Assembly: GCF_014534645.1 (NCBI RefSeq)
Contig: NZ_JACVQF010000182.1
Span: forward strand, 103,147 to 167,146
DNA length: 64,000 nucleotides
Source of the DNA: Streptomyces griseicoloratus
GTDB taxonomy: Bacteria > Actinomycetota > Actinomycetes > Streptomycetales > Streptomycetaceae
Direction: 5' to 3'
How positions within the stretch are numbered: the stretch's first letter is position 1; each line of letters begins with the position of its first letter. Positions 16,227 through 26,191 of the stretch are shown here, piece after piece. The position numbers were made by a program, and so were the translations under genes. The notes below the pieces were generated by a model. That model worked only from the letters and a program-made list of their open reading frames with translations. It searched no databases and was not told the origin of the DNA.

Positions 16227-17822
16227 TCACACCGAGACGCGGGACTCCACCGCGTCCCGCGGCGCGGGCACGGCGACCGCCTCGCACTGCATCACCCGTG
16301 GCAGCCGCAACGCCATCGCGGCCCCCAGCAGCAACAGCCCCGCACTCACGAGCAGCGTCACATGCAGCCCGTGCACGAACGCGTCCGCCGCCGCCCGCCG
16401 CAGCGCGGCCCCCGCGGGCCCGCCCAGCTGCGCGGCGACCTCGTAGGCCTCGCCCAGTGAATGCCCCGCCGCCGAGGACGCCGACGCCGGCACCCCGGGC
16501 ACGTCCGCCAGCCCCGGCCCGTACGCCGCGTTCATCACGCTGCCCAGCAGCGCGATGCCGATCCCGGCGCCCAGCTGGTACGACGTCTCCCCGATCGCCG
16601 CCGCCCCGCCGGCCTGCGCCTGCGGCGCCTCGCTCAGCATCGACTCGTAGGCCCCGAACAGCGTCGTCTCCAGACCGAAGCCGAGCAGCACGAACCCGGT
16701 CAGCAGCAGCGCGCAGTGGTCCTCGCGGCCCATGGCCGTCAGCAGCACCACCGCCCCCGCCGTCAGGCAGAACCCGGCGCACACCATCCGGCGCGGCCCG
16801 AAGCGCCGCAGCATCCGCGCCCCGGCCAGGCCCGCCGCCATCGCCGCGAACGTCAGCGGCAGCAGCCGCAGCCCCGTCTGCAGCGGGGACAGTCCGAGCA
16901 CCAGTTGCAGGTACTGCGCCGCGATCAGCTCCAGCCCCACCAGTGCCAGCATCGCCAGCACGATGCAGCCCACCGACGTGCTGAACGCCGGCCGCCGGAA
17001 CATCCGCAGGTCCACCAGCGGATGCGTACGCCGCCGCTGCCGCCGTACGAAGGCGGCCAGCAGGGCGGCACCCACCAGCAGCGGGAGCACCGTGACGGCA
17101 CTGGCCACGGGCTCGCCGCCGCCGAGCCGTTTCACGCCCAGTACCACCCCGAACAGCCCGGCCGCCGCCATCAGCGCGCCGGCCACGTCCCAGGGGCCCG
17201 CGCCGTCGCCCTTCGACTCGGGCAGCAGCAGCCGTCCCACCGGGAGGCTGACCAGCATGAGGGGGATGTTGACGAGGAAGACCGAGCCCCACCAGAAGTG
17301 CTCCAGCAGGAAGCCGCCGAGCAGGGGCCCGACCGCCGCGCCCACGGCGGCCACCGCGCTCCAGACGCCGATCGCGAGGGCCCGCTCCCGCCGGTCCGGG
17401 AAGACCTGCCGCAGGATCGACAGCGTCGCAGGCATGATCATCGCTCCGCCGACGCCGAGCAGGGCACGCGCCAGGATCAGCACCTGGGCGCCGTCGGCGA
17501 GGGCGGCCAGCGCGGAGGCGACGCCGAAGAGCCCGTATCCCAGCAGAAGGATCCGTCTGCGTCCCACCCGGTCACCCAGCGTGCCGAAGAGGATCAGCAG
17601 CGAGGCGCAGACGAGCGGGTAGACGTCGACGATCCAGAGCAGCTCGATCGCGCCGGGCCTCAGGTCCTCGGTGACGGCGGGGACCGCCACGTGCAGCACG
17701 GTCGCGTCGACGGCGACGAGCAGCAGGCTGACGCAGAGGACGACCAGGACCACCCAGCGGTTGGCACCGGCCCCGGCCGCCCGACGGCGCGGCGGTGCGG
17801 CAGCCGTGGTCGTCCCGGACAT
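16227..17822 (-). CDS. MFS drug exporter, DHA2 (14-helix) type
   Basis: Proton-driven multidrug exporter of 531 residues. It has VLLVAVDATVLHVAVPAV in helix 1, the motif GDRVGRRRILLLGYGLFG after helix 2, the exporter motif C region near ALLGVGGAMIMPATLSILRQ, and about 14 hydrophobic segments. The size and the D-x-T in helix 1 fit the EmrB/QacA family. The ATG at 17822 follows GGAGG by seven bases. It is divergent from the mannosyltransferase-like gene. No regulator gene is adjacent, which is unusual for this class. Its substrate is unknown. Confidence 0.9.
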   Translation of the reverse strand: MSGTTTAAAPPRRRAAGAGANRWVVLVVLCVSLLLVAVDATVLHVAVPAVTEDLRPGAIELLWIVDVYPLVCASLLILFGTLGDRVGRRRILLLGYGLFGVASALAALADGAQVLILARALLGVGGAMIMPATLSILRQVFPDRRERALAIGVWSAVAAVGAAVGPLLGGFLLEHFWWGSVFLVNIPLMLVSLPVGRLLLPESKGDGAGPWDVAGALMAAAGLFGVVLGVKRLGGGEPVASAVTVLPLLVGAALLAAFVRRQRRRTHPLVDLRMFRRPAFSTSVGCIVLAMLALVGLELIAAQYLQLVLGLSPLQTGLRLLPLTFAAMAAGLAGARMLRRFGPRRMVCAGFCLTAGAVVLLTAMGREDHCALLLTGFVLLGFGLETTLFGAYESMLSEAPQAQAGGAAAIGETSYQLGAGIGIALLGSVMNAAYGPGLADVPGVPASASSAAGHSLGEAYEVAAQLGGPAGAALRRAAADAFVHGLHVTLLVSAGLLLLGAAMALRLPRVMQCEAVAVPAPRDAVESRVSV

Positions 17823-18081
17823 GTACGTACCTCCAAGATGTTCCCTCGCGTCCGGCGGGCGCGCGGGGTGGGGACTCCCCTGCGGCTCGGCCGGAGCGGA
17901 GCGGGTGCCTCCGGGCCGTGCGACGGAACGCGAGTGACTGGTCAGCGTACGCGAGTCCGAGACACACACACGTGGCGGGCCTCACACATCGCGGGTCAGG
18001 GCTGTGGCGTGCGCCACTGCCCGGTCCGCCCGCACGCCCCGGCCGGCCGGCGGGCCGCGGGGGCGGCAGATAATCGAGCCC

Positions 18082-19272
18082 GTGACCGATCTTGAAACGC
18101 GCGTGACGCCGGGCCGCCCCGGGGCCCTGCGCCGGGCCGCCCCGGCGCTCCTCGGCTACGCGGCCGTACGCGCCCTGGGCCTGCTCGCGCTGGCCGTGTG
18201 GAGCGCCGCGCGCGACAAGAGCGCGTACACACTGCTCACCGCCCGGTGGGACTCCCTCTGGTACACGAGGGTCGCCGAGCTGGGTTACGGCTACGAGGTG
18301 CGGCTGCCGGGCGGCGACGTGCACTCCAACCTCGCCTTCTTCCCGCTGCTGCCCTGGCTGGAGCGGCTGGGGGCGGCGGTGACCCCCCTGTCGCACGCCG
18401 ACGCGGGCTTCGTCGTCGCCGTGCTCGCCTCGCTCGCGGCCGCCTGGGGGATCTTCGCGGTCGCCGACCACGTGTACGGCCGCCGGGCGGGTGTGTGCGC
18501 CGTGCTGCTGTGGGCCGTCCTGCCGGTCGGCATCGTGCAGTCGATGGCGTACAGCGAGTCGCTGTTCACCGCGCTCGCCGCCTGGTCGCTGTACGCGGTG
18601 CTGACCGGGCGCTGGGTGACGGCGGGGGCGCTGGCCGCGCTGGCCGGGCTGACCCGGCCGGTGGGACTGGCGGTGACGGCGGCGGTGTGGGCGGCCGGGA
18701 TCACGGCATTCGTGCGAAACCGGAGCGCTGCCTCGCCGGACGGCGCCCGCGGGCCGGAAGGCGCCCCTGCCGGGGGCGCGCGACTCGTGCTCGGCCTCCT
18801 GCTCGCGCCTCTGGGCGCCGCCGGATACGTGCTCTGGGTCGGCCACCGCACCGGCAAGGGCCCGCTCGGCTACCTCGACGTCCAGGCAGGCTGGGGCAAC
18901 GGCTTCGACGGGGGCGTGGCCTTCGCCCGTTTCGTCGCCGCGAAGTTCACGTCGTTCCCGTCCGCCCTGGCGGGCGTCGGGCTCGTCGTCGGGGTCGCCC
19001 TGCTCATCCGGCTGTACGCCGTGTGCGTACGGCAGCGCCAGCCGCTCGCGCTGCTGGTGTACTCCGGACTCGTCGCCGTCCTCGCCCTGTGCGCGTCGAG
19101 CTACTTCGGCTCCAAGCCACGCCTGCTGATGCCCGCCTTCCCCCTGCTGCTGCCCCTCGCCCTCGCCCTGGCCCGGCTGCGAACCTCCAGGTCAGCGCTG
19201 GTGGTGGGCGGCGTGGCGGTGGCATCGGCGGTGTACGGGGCCCTCTGGCTGAACGGCTCCGGTCCGCCCTGA
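18082..19272 (+). CDS. Mannosyltransferase-like integral membrane glycosyltransferase
   Basis: A 396-residue polytopic membrane protein that resembles the PIG-V/Gpi18 and GT-C glycosyltransferases. An early ARWDSLWYTRVAELGYGY motif after the first helix holds the acidic and aromatic residues expected at the catalytic site. SNLAFFPLLPWLERL and SMAYSESLFTALAAWSLYA follow, and a late YFGSKPRLLMPAFPLLLP motif is typical of these enzymes. They use polyprenyl-phosphate sugars on the outer face. The GTG at 18082 is the likely start with a weak ribosome site. The acceptor is unknown; wall or membrane glycan work is an inference. Confidence 0.75.
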   Translation: MTDLETRVTPGRPGALRRAAPALLGYAAVRALGLLALAVWSAARDKSAYTLLTARWDSLWYTRVAELGYGYEVRLPGGDVHSNLAFFPLLPWLERLGAAVTPLSHADAGFVVAVLASLAAAWGIFAVADHVYGRRAGVCAVLLWAVLPVGIVQSMAYSESLFTALAAWSLYAVLTGRWVTAGALAALAGLTRPVGLAVTAAVWAAGITAFVRNRSAASPDGARGPEGAPAGGARLVLGLLLAPLGAAGYVLWVGHRTGKGPLGYLDVQAGWGNGFDGGVAFARFVAAKFTSFPSALAGVGLVVGVALLIRLYAVCVRQRQPLALLVYSGLVAVLALCASSYFGSKPRLLMPAFPLLLPLALALARLRTSRSALVVGGVAVASAVYGALWLNGSGPP

Positions 19273-19509
19273 CCGGCCCGGGCGGCCGATGAGCGGGCGG
19301 AGAATTCCACACCAGCATTCGGTGAACGAATTCATAATCACGATAAAACCGCCGACCGGACTGATCAAAGGAATTGAAGTCCGCCGTCGGCCAGGATTAC
19401 GGATTCCCTGGAAATGATCCGCCCGCTGAGAGGAATCCCACATCACATCGTCATCACAAAGCCCTTGAATCGGCCGGGTTCAGAGCTCACTCGCTGTAAC
19501 GTCGATTGG

Positions 19510-20526
19510 GTGCGTACCGAACGGAACCTCACCCGTCTGGACCGGGTGTTCGCGAGACTGGACCGGGAGCCGGAACGACCGGCCCACCTGGATGTGCCGA
19601 AGATGAGCCGGCACAGGATCGCGCTGTTCGCCGCGACCCTCGCCTTCTACCTCGCGATCGTGTGGGCCGTGCTGATCACCTCGTGGCTCGTCCGGCTCGA
19701 CTGGCAGGTCATGTTCTTCCGGCCGTACCAGCAGTGGCCGGAGATCCACGCGTTCGTCGACTACTACGTGGTGCTGGGCCAGCGCGGCCCCACCGCCGTG
19801 ATGGTGGCGGCCTGGCTCGGCTGGCGCTCCTGGCGGCAGCACACGCTGCGGCCGCTGATCGCGCTCGGCGTCTCCCTGCTGCTGCTGAACGTCACCGTCG
19901 GTGCCGCCAAGATCGGCATGGGCCGGCTCGGACCGCACTACGCGACCACGATCGGCTCGAACGAGATGTGGCTCGGCGGCGATATATTTCCGAGCGGTCA
20001 CACCGCCAACGCCGTGGTGACCTGGGGCATCCTGGCCTACCTGGCCTCGACGCCGAGGGCGCGCCGCTGGCTGTCCGCCCTGTCCGCGGTCGTCTCCCTC
20101 GGGGTCGGGATGTCGACCGTCTACCTCGGTACGCACTGGCTGAGCGATGTGCTCCTCGGCTGGGCCGCGGGGCTGCTGATCCTGCTGGCGCTGCCCTGGT
20201 TCGAACCGCTGATCAGCCGTGCCGAGTCCTGGATCCTCGGTCTGCGCGACCGCCTGTACGCCCGTCGCGGGCGCACGGAACCGGCACGCGTGCCGGCCGG
20301 CACGCCCGTGGCGGCCACGCCGCCGGCCTCCGAGCGGGAGGACGCCCCGGCGCTCGAGCCGGTCCCCGCGTCCCGCTCCCGGGCCCCGGCGTACCTGGCA
20401 CCGGGCCCGCACACGGCCCGCTCGGAGCGCACCCCGGTCACTCCGGCCGGCAGCCGCCGGCCGCCGCACGCCGACCGGCATCCACGCAACACGGCCCCGG
20501 CCGCCCGGCACCTGTCGGGCGGCTGA
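19510..20526 (+). CDS. PAP2-family membrane phosphatase
   Basis: Membrane phosphatase of 338 residues with the three PAP2 signatures: KIGMGRLGP (variant of the Lys-x6-Arg-Pro motif), PSGHT, and GTHWLSDVLLG. About five or six helices are followed by a Pro-rich cytoplasmic tail of about 90 residues. Family members dephosphorylate lipid phosphates such as undecaprenyl-diphosphate or phosphatidate. The GTG at 19510 is preferred because the adjacent sequence VRTERNLTRLDR begins the conserved protein. A TAACGT -10-like element seven bases upstream suggests a leaderless mRNA. An ATG at 19414 in the same frame is possible. The motif 1 variation makes activity slightly uncertain. Confidence 0.82.
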   Translation: MRTERNLTRLDRVFARLDREPERPAHLDVPKMSRHRIALFAATLAFYLAIVWAVLITSWLVRLDWQVMFFRPYQQWPEIHAFVDYYVVLGQRGPTAVMVAAWLGWRSWRQHTLRPLIALGVSLLLLNVTVGAAKIGMGRLGPHYATTIGSNEMWLGGDIFPSGHTANAVVTWGILAYLASTPRARRWLSALSAVVSLGVGMSTVYLGTHWLSDVLLGWAAGLLILLALPWFEPLISRAESWILGLRDRLYARRGRTEPARVPAGTPVAATPPASEREDAPALEPVPASRSRAPAYLAPGPHTARSERTPVTPAGSRRPPHADRHPRNTAPAARHLSGG

Positions 20527-20575
20527 CCACGGACACGACGACGCGGGGCCGGTGCGCACAGCGCCCCGCGCGCAC

Positions 20576-20626
20576 GACGGCGACGGCCCCGGCCCTCCGC
20601 ACACGGAGGCCGGGGCCGTCGCCGTC
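20576..20626. terminator. Strong bidirectional hairpin terminator
   Basis: A 19-bp perfect stem (20576-20594 with 20608-20626) extends inward by four more pairs past one bulged base. It separates the convergent PAP2 and protease-inhibitor genes. Confidence 0.85.
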
Positions 20627-20634
20627 ACCCTGTG

Positions 20635-20850
20635 TCAGCCCTTCCACGCCCGCGCCACGCGGCCGTCCTTCACCTCGAAGTTCAGCCGGCCCACGCGGTA
20701 CTCCATGGTGATGATCGCTCCGGGCGGCAAGGACCGCACCGTCGACCATCCCCGTTCGCGCGCGAGCCGTTCGGCCGCGCCGGAATCGAGGCCGACGTAT
20801 GCGTCCGGACTGTCCTGGGGTTCGGCCGGAGGTGTCGGAATCGGTGCCAT
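20635..20850 (-). CDS. I78-family (potato-inhibitor-like) peptidase inhibitor
   Basis: A 71-residue protein with the I78 inhibitor pattern. AAERLARERGWSTVRSLPPG carries the conserved Trp, VGRLNFEV is present, and the C-terminal DGRVARAW matches the D-x-x-x-R motif of these small serine-protease inhibitors. There is no signal peptide, so it may act in the cytoplasm or have another role. The upstream 299-base gap contains an operator-like palindrome. With two secreted serine proteases in the window a link is possible, but nothing in the sequence proves it. Confidence 0.8.
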   Translation of the reverse strand: MAPIPTPPAEPQDSPDAYVGLDSGAAERLARERGWSTVRSLPPGAIITMEYRVGRLNFEVKDGRVARAWKG

Positions 20851-20940
20851 GCCGCCACGCTATGCCCTGCTCCTCGGAGGCGGAAGCCCAAGCCGGTAAC
20901 CGATGTCACAGATACCTCTCCGGTCACACTTCTGTCACAG

Positions 20941-20962
20941 GACCAAGACATGTGTTTTGGTC
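20941..20962. promoter_or_regulatory. 22-bp near-perfect palindrome in the intergenic region
   Basis: GACCAAGACA and TGTTTTGGTC are inverted repeats around TG, with one mismatch (a G-U pair as RNA). It lies 91 bases upstream of the inhibitor start, near several TGTCACA/GGTCACA words. The cognate regulator is unknown. Confidence 0.4.
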
Positions 20963-21149
20963 GATCCACGTCACACGGACGGACGGTTCCGGTCAACTTC
21001 CACGAGCACCGGAGGGAAATTCCCGTGCACCGCGACCGCCCTTCGAATAAATGACGGAAAAGGCGTCGGTGCACTCCGGGCGCCATTTCACTACGAGCCC
21101 GAACGGGTTTGCGGGAAGCGAATGAAGGCACAGGAATTCCACGCCTCCG

Positions 21150-22148
21150 TCACAGGATCTCCTTGTGGGCGGCGGCCGTCTCCCCGGCCCGGGCCAGGGC
21201 GCGGGTGAGGCGGTCCCGGGCCGTCCTGATCTCCCCGATCAGCTCCGCCGGCTCCAGCACCTCGAACTCGAAGCCCAGCATCATCACGTGCACCACCATG
21301 ACCTCCAGGCTCCCGGCGCCGGTGCGCAGGAGACAGCTGCCGGGGCCCTCCGGCTCCAGGACGCCGGCGATCGGTGAGATCTCCTCGGCCGCCTCCTCCA
21401 GCGGCACCAGCAGCCGGACGACGGCCTGCGTGGCGTACGCCCGGGTGGAGACGCCCTGCGAGACGTAGGCGGCCAGGTCCTCGGCGGGCGGCTCGCGCGG
21501 GACGAAACGCGGACCGTGCGGCGGCCTCGGCTCGATCCGGTCCACCCGGAAGGTGCGCCAGTCCGCGCGGTCGAGGTCGAAGGCGACCAGGTACCAGCGC
21601 CGCTCGGAGCACACCAGCCGGTACGGCTCGACGGTGCGGCGCGTGGCCGTGCCGTCGTGCCCGCGGTACTCGAAGCGCAGCCGCTCGGCGTCCCGGCACA
21701 GGTGCGCCAGCTCGGTCAGCACGGCCGGGTCGACCGCGGTGGGGCGGGCGGCGCGCATCATCGGCACGGTGAAGGTGTTCAGGGCGCTCACGCGCCGGCG
21801 CAGCCGGTCCGGCAGCACCTGTTCCAGCTTGGCGAGGGCCCGCACCGACGTCTCCCCGATGCCCTCGACGCCCTGTCCGGCCGCCGTGCGCAGTCCGACG
21901 GCGACCGCGACCGCCTCGTCGTCGTCCAGGAGCAGCGGCGGCAGCTCGGCGCCCGCGCCCAGCTGGTAGCCGCCGCCGGTGCCGGGGCTGGCGTTGACGG
22001 GGTAGCCCAGCTCGCGCAGCCGTTCCACGTCGCGGCGCACGGTGCGCGGGGAGACGCCGAGGCGGTCGGCGAGGTCGGGCCCGGACCATTCGCGGTGGGC
22101 CTGGAGGAGGGAGAGCAGGCGCAGCAGTCGTGCCGAGGTCTCGAGCAT
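21150..22148 (-). CDS. DeoR/HTH_11-WYL domain transcriptional regulator
   Basis: A 332-residue regulator. It has an N-terminal winged helix of the HTH_11 type (LADRLGVSPRTVRRDVERLRELGYPV) and a central WYL domain with EPYRLVCSERRWYLVAFDLDR and WRTFRVDRI. A C-terminal WCX-type extension (RLLVPLEEAAEEISP onward) completes the architecture. WYL proteins sense ligands, often nucleic-acid or nucleotide signals, and regulate stress, defence or metabolism. It lies 46 bases after the unrecognised gene at 22195-23001 in the same direction, and the two are probably cotranscribed. The target is unknown. Confidence 0.88.
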   Translation of the reverse strand: MLETSARLLRLLSLLQAHREWSGPDLADRLGVSPRTVRRDVERLRELGYPVNASPGTGGGYQLGAGAELPPLLLDDDEAVAVAVGLRTAAGQGVEGIGETSVRALAKLEQVLPDRLRRRVSALNTFTVPMMRAARPTAVDPAVLTELAHLCRDAERLRFEYRGHDGTATRRTVEPYRLVCSERRWYLVAFDLDRADWRTFRVDRIEPRPPHGPRFVPREPPAEDLAAYVSQGVSTRAYATQAVVRLLVPLEEAAEEISPIAGVLEPEGPGSCLLRTGAGSLEVMVVHVMMLGFEFEVLEPAELIGEIRTARDRLTRALARAGETAAAHKEIL

Positions 22149-22194
22149 GGGACCGAGTGTGCCAGCAGTCGCGGACAGCTTCTGTCCGCGTTGG

Positions 22195-23001
22195 TCAGGG
22201 ACGCGATGCGGTGACCGACACCGACAGATCGTTGTCCCGCGTGTAGTACGGCCCGGCCTCCACCGGGCCGTGCGGCGTCTCCACGCGGGCGCGTGGATAG
22301 GTGAGGACCGGGTTCTTGTCGGCGATGTCGTCCAGCAGCCGGGCGACGCGCACGGCCGGGCCCCGGGCGCCGGCGGGACGCAGCCACAGGTCCCATGTGC
22401 CCGGGGCCAGGGCGCCGTAGGCCACGGTGAGGCGGAACTCGTCCGCCCGCTCGGCCGTGACGTCCAGCCGGCGGGCCCGGTGGCCGCCGGTCCGGCAGCG
22501 CAGCTCGGCGTGGGCGCCGGGCGCGAGCTCGGTGCCGTACAAGCGCCCCTGCACGGTCACCCCGCTGTCGGTGAGGCCGAGGTCGCCCGCTTCGGCGTGC
22601 GGGGCGCGCAGCCAGCTGCGGACGGTCAGGTTGCCCTGCCGGGTGGCGTACGGGATGCGGACGGCCACGTGGCCGAGGAGGCCGCCCGGGGTGCGGTCCG
22701 CGAGGGAGCGCAGATCGGTGACGCCGGGTGCCAGGCGCCGAGGCGCGCCGTCGGCCACGCGCGCGTAGGCGTCCCAGCGGCCCTCCGGCAGGGCGACGCT
22801 GCTGGGCAGCGCGGCACGCAGCCGGCCCTCCGCCGCCGGGGCGAGCGGCAGGCTGACCTCGTCGTCCCCGTCACGGCGGCGCAGCACCAGGTGGGCCGCC
22901 GCGGTGTCCCCGTACGCGGCGACGTCGAAGGTCAGCCCGCCCGCGGAGTCGGCGATGCAGTCGGCACGCAGCGGGGCGGCCAGGGGGGCCGGCGACGTCA
23001 T
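22195..23001 (-). CDS. Conserved Streptomyces protein of unknown function, beta-rich
   Basis: A 268-residue protein with no recognised family. It is rich in short beta-like segments and repeated D-LWLRP and -GRWDAYARV motifs, as in beta-sandwich proteins that accompany glycosyltransferases. There is no signal peptide or membrane segment. The ATG at 23001 has GAGGAGG upstream. The YYTRDNDLSVSV end is unusual. It is upstream of and probably cotranscribed with the WYL regulator. Its function cannot be assigned from sequence. Confidence 0.7.
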   Translation of the reverse strand: MTSPAPLAAPLRADCIADSAGGLTFDVAAYGDTAAAHLVLRRRDGDDEVSLPLAPAAEGRLRAALPSSVALPEGRWDAYARVADGAPRRLAPGVTDLRSLADRTPGGLLGHVAVRIPYATRQGNLTVRSWLRAPHAEAGDLGLTDSGVTVQGRLYGTELAPGAHAELRCRTGGHRARRLDVTAERADEFRLTVAYGALAPGTWDLWLRPAGARGPAVRVARLLDDIADKNPVLTYPRARVETPHGPVEAGPYYTRDNDLSVSVTASRP

Positions 23002-23089
23002 GCGGTGCGGTTCCTCCTCGGGCTTCTCGTCGTCCGTTCAGACCCGGAACCCGGGCTACTGGTTGTCCGTGTCCGATTGCGATGTGGTC

Positions 23090-23712
23090 ACGGCTCGGCG
23101 GTCACGGCCGGTGGGACGGCAGCGGCACCTCGAAGCAGGCCCGGTCGATGTCGCCCTGGGAGACCCGGCCCCGGCGGTTCTCCCGGCCGACGGTGGGCAG
23201 CGGGCCACTCCCCCGTGTAGCCGTCGCCGCGGTCCACGAAACGGCCACCCGGCCGCCCTCGTCCCGCGGGCCCGGCTCGGAGACGGCCCCGGCCGCACGG
23301 GTGCCGTGGACGCGTTCGAGGCGGGGCACGGCCGCCGCCGCCGTGCCCTCGCGGGTGCGCGCGTGGCCGTGGATGCCGTAGAGGGGCGGGCCGGTGCCGC
23401 AGGCGGCGCCGGGAGGCCGGCCACCCACGTCGGCAGGGCACCCGCGCAGCCGAGGACCGCGGCGGCGATCGGGCCGACGCGCTGCTCGCCCGATCACCGC
23501 CCAGGGCGCCTGCGCACCCTCGCGATGTCCCGGGCCGTGCCGACACGCGCGCGGCACTCGTCGACGAGTGCGCGCGGGGATGTCGCCTCGGTCGCGGCCC
23601 GCGCGTACGAGCCGCTGTGCTCGCACGACGCGTGCGTGGTCGTCGCCGGGCGGTGGCCGCCGCACGCCGGTCCCGGCCCCGGCACCGCCTCCGTGTACGG
23701 ACGGCGCCGCAC
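23090..23712 (-). pseudogene. Degenerate coding remnant, unknown family
   Basis: This stretch has protein-like codon use on the minus strand but no single frame carries it. One frame reads HSGSYARAATEATSPRALVD with RARVGTARDIARVR (about 23640-23510). The next reads GEQRVGPIAAAVLGCAGALP (about 23490-23420). A third reads PPLYGIHGHARTREG and LERVHGTRAAGAV (about 23400-23280), and a last one ends near QGDIDRACFEVPLPSHRP (about 23110). At least two frame changes occur. It is read as a decayed gene; the original family is not recognised. The rest of the 777-base gap between genes has only weak AT-rich sequence near 23040-23100. Confidence 0.4.
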
Positions 23713-23723
23713 CGCAGATGGCT

Positions 23724-23757
23724 GAGGGCCCTGTCCGGCCTGCCGGACAGGGCCCTC
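23724..23757. terminator. Hairpin terminator after the Rpf/LysM gene
   Basis: GAGGGCCCTGTCCGGC (23724-23739) pairs perfectly with GCCGGACAGGGCCCTC (23742-23757). It lies just beyond the stop of the gene at 23779-24420. Confidence 0.85.
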
Positions 23758-23778
23758 TCCAGGCCGGGGACGAACGGC

Positions 23779-24957
<1,179 letters not shown>

Positions 24958-25740
24958 GTGCCGCGCATGCTCGACGTCAGCGACGAGGTACGCGCCGAGA
25001 TCGGCGACGAAGAAGCCGATCGCCTGCTCGCCGGAGAGACCGCCCCGGGCAGTTACGACTGCACGTCCTGCCGCACCCCGGGCGACTCCGAGCAGGAGCG
25101 CACCAGCACCGTACTGTTCATCGGGGAGGAGACCGCCGTCCTCGCCTTCGCCCACGCCGGCTGCCTGCCCTCGCAGGTCGTCAAGGTCACCGAGGAACAG
25201 CTCCAGGGAGCCGTGAAGTCCATCAGCGGCGACACCTCCGGCCACGGCTCCGAGCAGGCCGCCCCCGAGCAGGCGGTGCTCGGCGTGACGAGCGGGCTGG
25301 TCCTGATCTCCGGCGAGCTGCACCCGGCGCTGGTGGTGGAGCCGACGGCGCCCATCGCGCGGCCCGGCACCAACGGGCCCGGCGACGACTTCCTGCCGCT
25401 GCTCATCGAGCAGGGCTTCATGCCGGTCGGTGACCTGTCCACCGCACCGGCCGTGCTGCACGGCTGGTCCGTGCTGCTCGCCATGGGCCGGCTGCACGCG
25501 GTGCTCCAGCCGGGGGCGAACGGCGGCCCGCAGGTGGCCTGGTGGCAGGCGCACCAGCCCCTCCAGGTCACCGAGGGCTGGCGCGCGGCGGCAGCCAAGC
25601 ACCAGCAGGTGCTGATGTTCGCGGCGCCGGTCGGGACGATCGGCCGCCAGCCGCGGGAGGACCTGCTGCGGGACGCCCTGGACAAGGCGGCGACGAACGG
25701 CCGGCTGGTCGCGGCCGGGCTGCCCCTGGCGGGGACGTGA
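24958..25740 (+). CDS. Conserved actinobacterial protein of unknown function
   Basis: A soluble 260-residue protein, not recognised as a named family. The N-terminal part has CTSC followed about 40 residues later by HAGC, which could form a zinc site. The central part is alpha/beta with a run of hydrophobic strands (VLGVTSGLVLISGELHPALVV). The GTG start at 24958 is supported by GAGGGAG upstream; the in-frame ATG at 24967 is also possible. It is divergent from the Rpf/LysM gene and lies 74 bases before the small gene at 25815. Confidence 0.65.
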   Translation: MPRMLDVSDEVRAEIGDEEADRLLAGETAPGSYDCTSCRTPGDSEQERTSTVLFIGEETAVLAFAHAGCLPSQVVKVTEEQLQGAVKSISGDTSGHGSEQAAPEQAVLGVTSGLVLISGELHPALVVEPTAPIARPGTNGPGDDFLPLLIEQGFMPVGDLSTAPAVLHGWSVLLAMGRLHAVLQPGANGGPQVAWWQAHQPLQVTEGWRAAAAKHQQVLMFAAPVGTIGRQPREDLLRDALDKAATNGRLVAAGLPLAGT

Positions 25741-25814
25741 CCACCCTCGGTGCGACCCCCTGACGGCGACCGTCCGGGCCGCATCCCTTCCGGCTCGGGG
25801 TCGTTTGGACATAC

Positions 25815-26129
25815 GTGCACGCATACGACAATTCCCGCCGACACGGTGGCCCCTCGGCCACGCCGATCTACGACGCGCTCTACGCCGAGTACGTCAAGTC
25901 CTTCCGTTCACTGCCGGGTGATCGCAGCGGCGAGGAGGAACTGGGGTTCATCGCGTTCGGGAACATGACCCGCGGCCGGGGCGCGTACAGCGCCTACAGC
26001 GCGGGCGCCCACAGCGCCCGTATCGGCCAGCAGTCGCCCTGGCAGCGCGTCGGGTACCTCGGCCCGCACGGCACCGGGACACGGCACGTCCCGGCCGCGC
26101 TGCCACCGGCCCCGCGCAGGGGCGCCTGA
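25815..26129 (+). CDS. Small conserved Streptomyces protein, unknown function
   Basis: A 104-residue protein with the start HAYDNSRRHGGPSATPIYDALYAEYVKSF and an end rich in His, Pro and Arg. It has a GTG start at 25815 but no clear ribosome site. The composition and helix-forming middle suggest a real gene. It ends at the perfect hairpin at 26144-26180. No family or role is recognised. Confidence 0.6.
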   Translation: MHAYDNSRRHGGPSATPIYDALYAEYVKSFRSLPGDRSGEEELGFIAFGNMTRGRGAYSAYSAGAHSARIGQQSPWQRVGYLGPHGTGTRHVPAALPPAPRRGA

Positions 26130-26143
26130 ACGGCACACGCACG

Positions 26144-26180
26144 AAGAGAGGGGCGGCCCCGCCGGGGCCGCCCCTCTCTT
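26144..26180. terminator. Bidirectional hairpin terminator
   Basis: AAGAGAGGGGCGGCCCC (26144-26160) pairs with its perfect inverse at 26164-26180 across three bases. It lies between the convergent genes ending at 26129 and 26192. Confidence 0.9.
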
Positions 26181-26191
26181 CGCTGCTCGCG

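Noticed and set aside
20950-21054. Possible 34-residue peptide in the gap before the WYL regulator
   Set aside because: It starts inside the palindrome, has no ribosome site for its ATG and resembles no known peptide.
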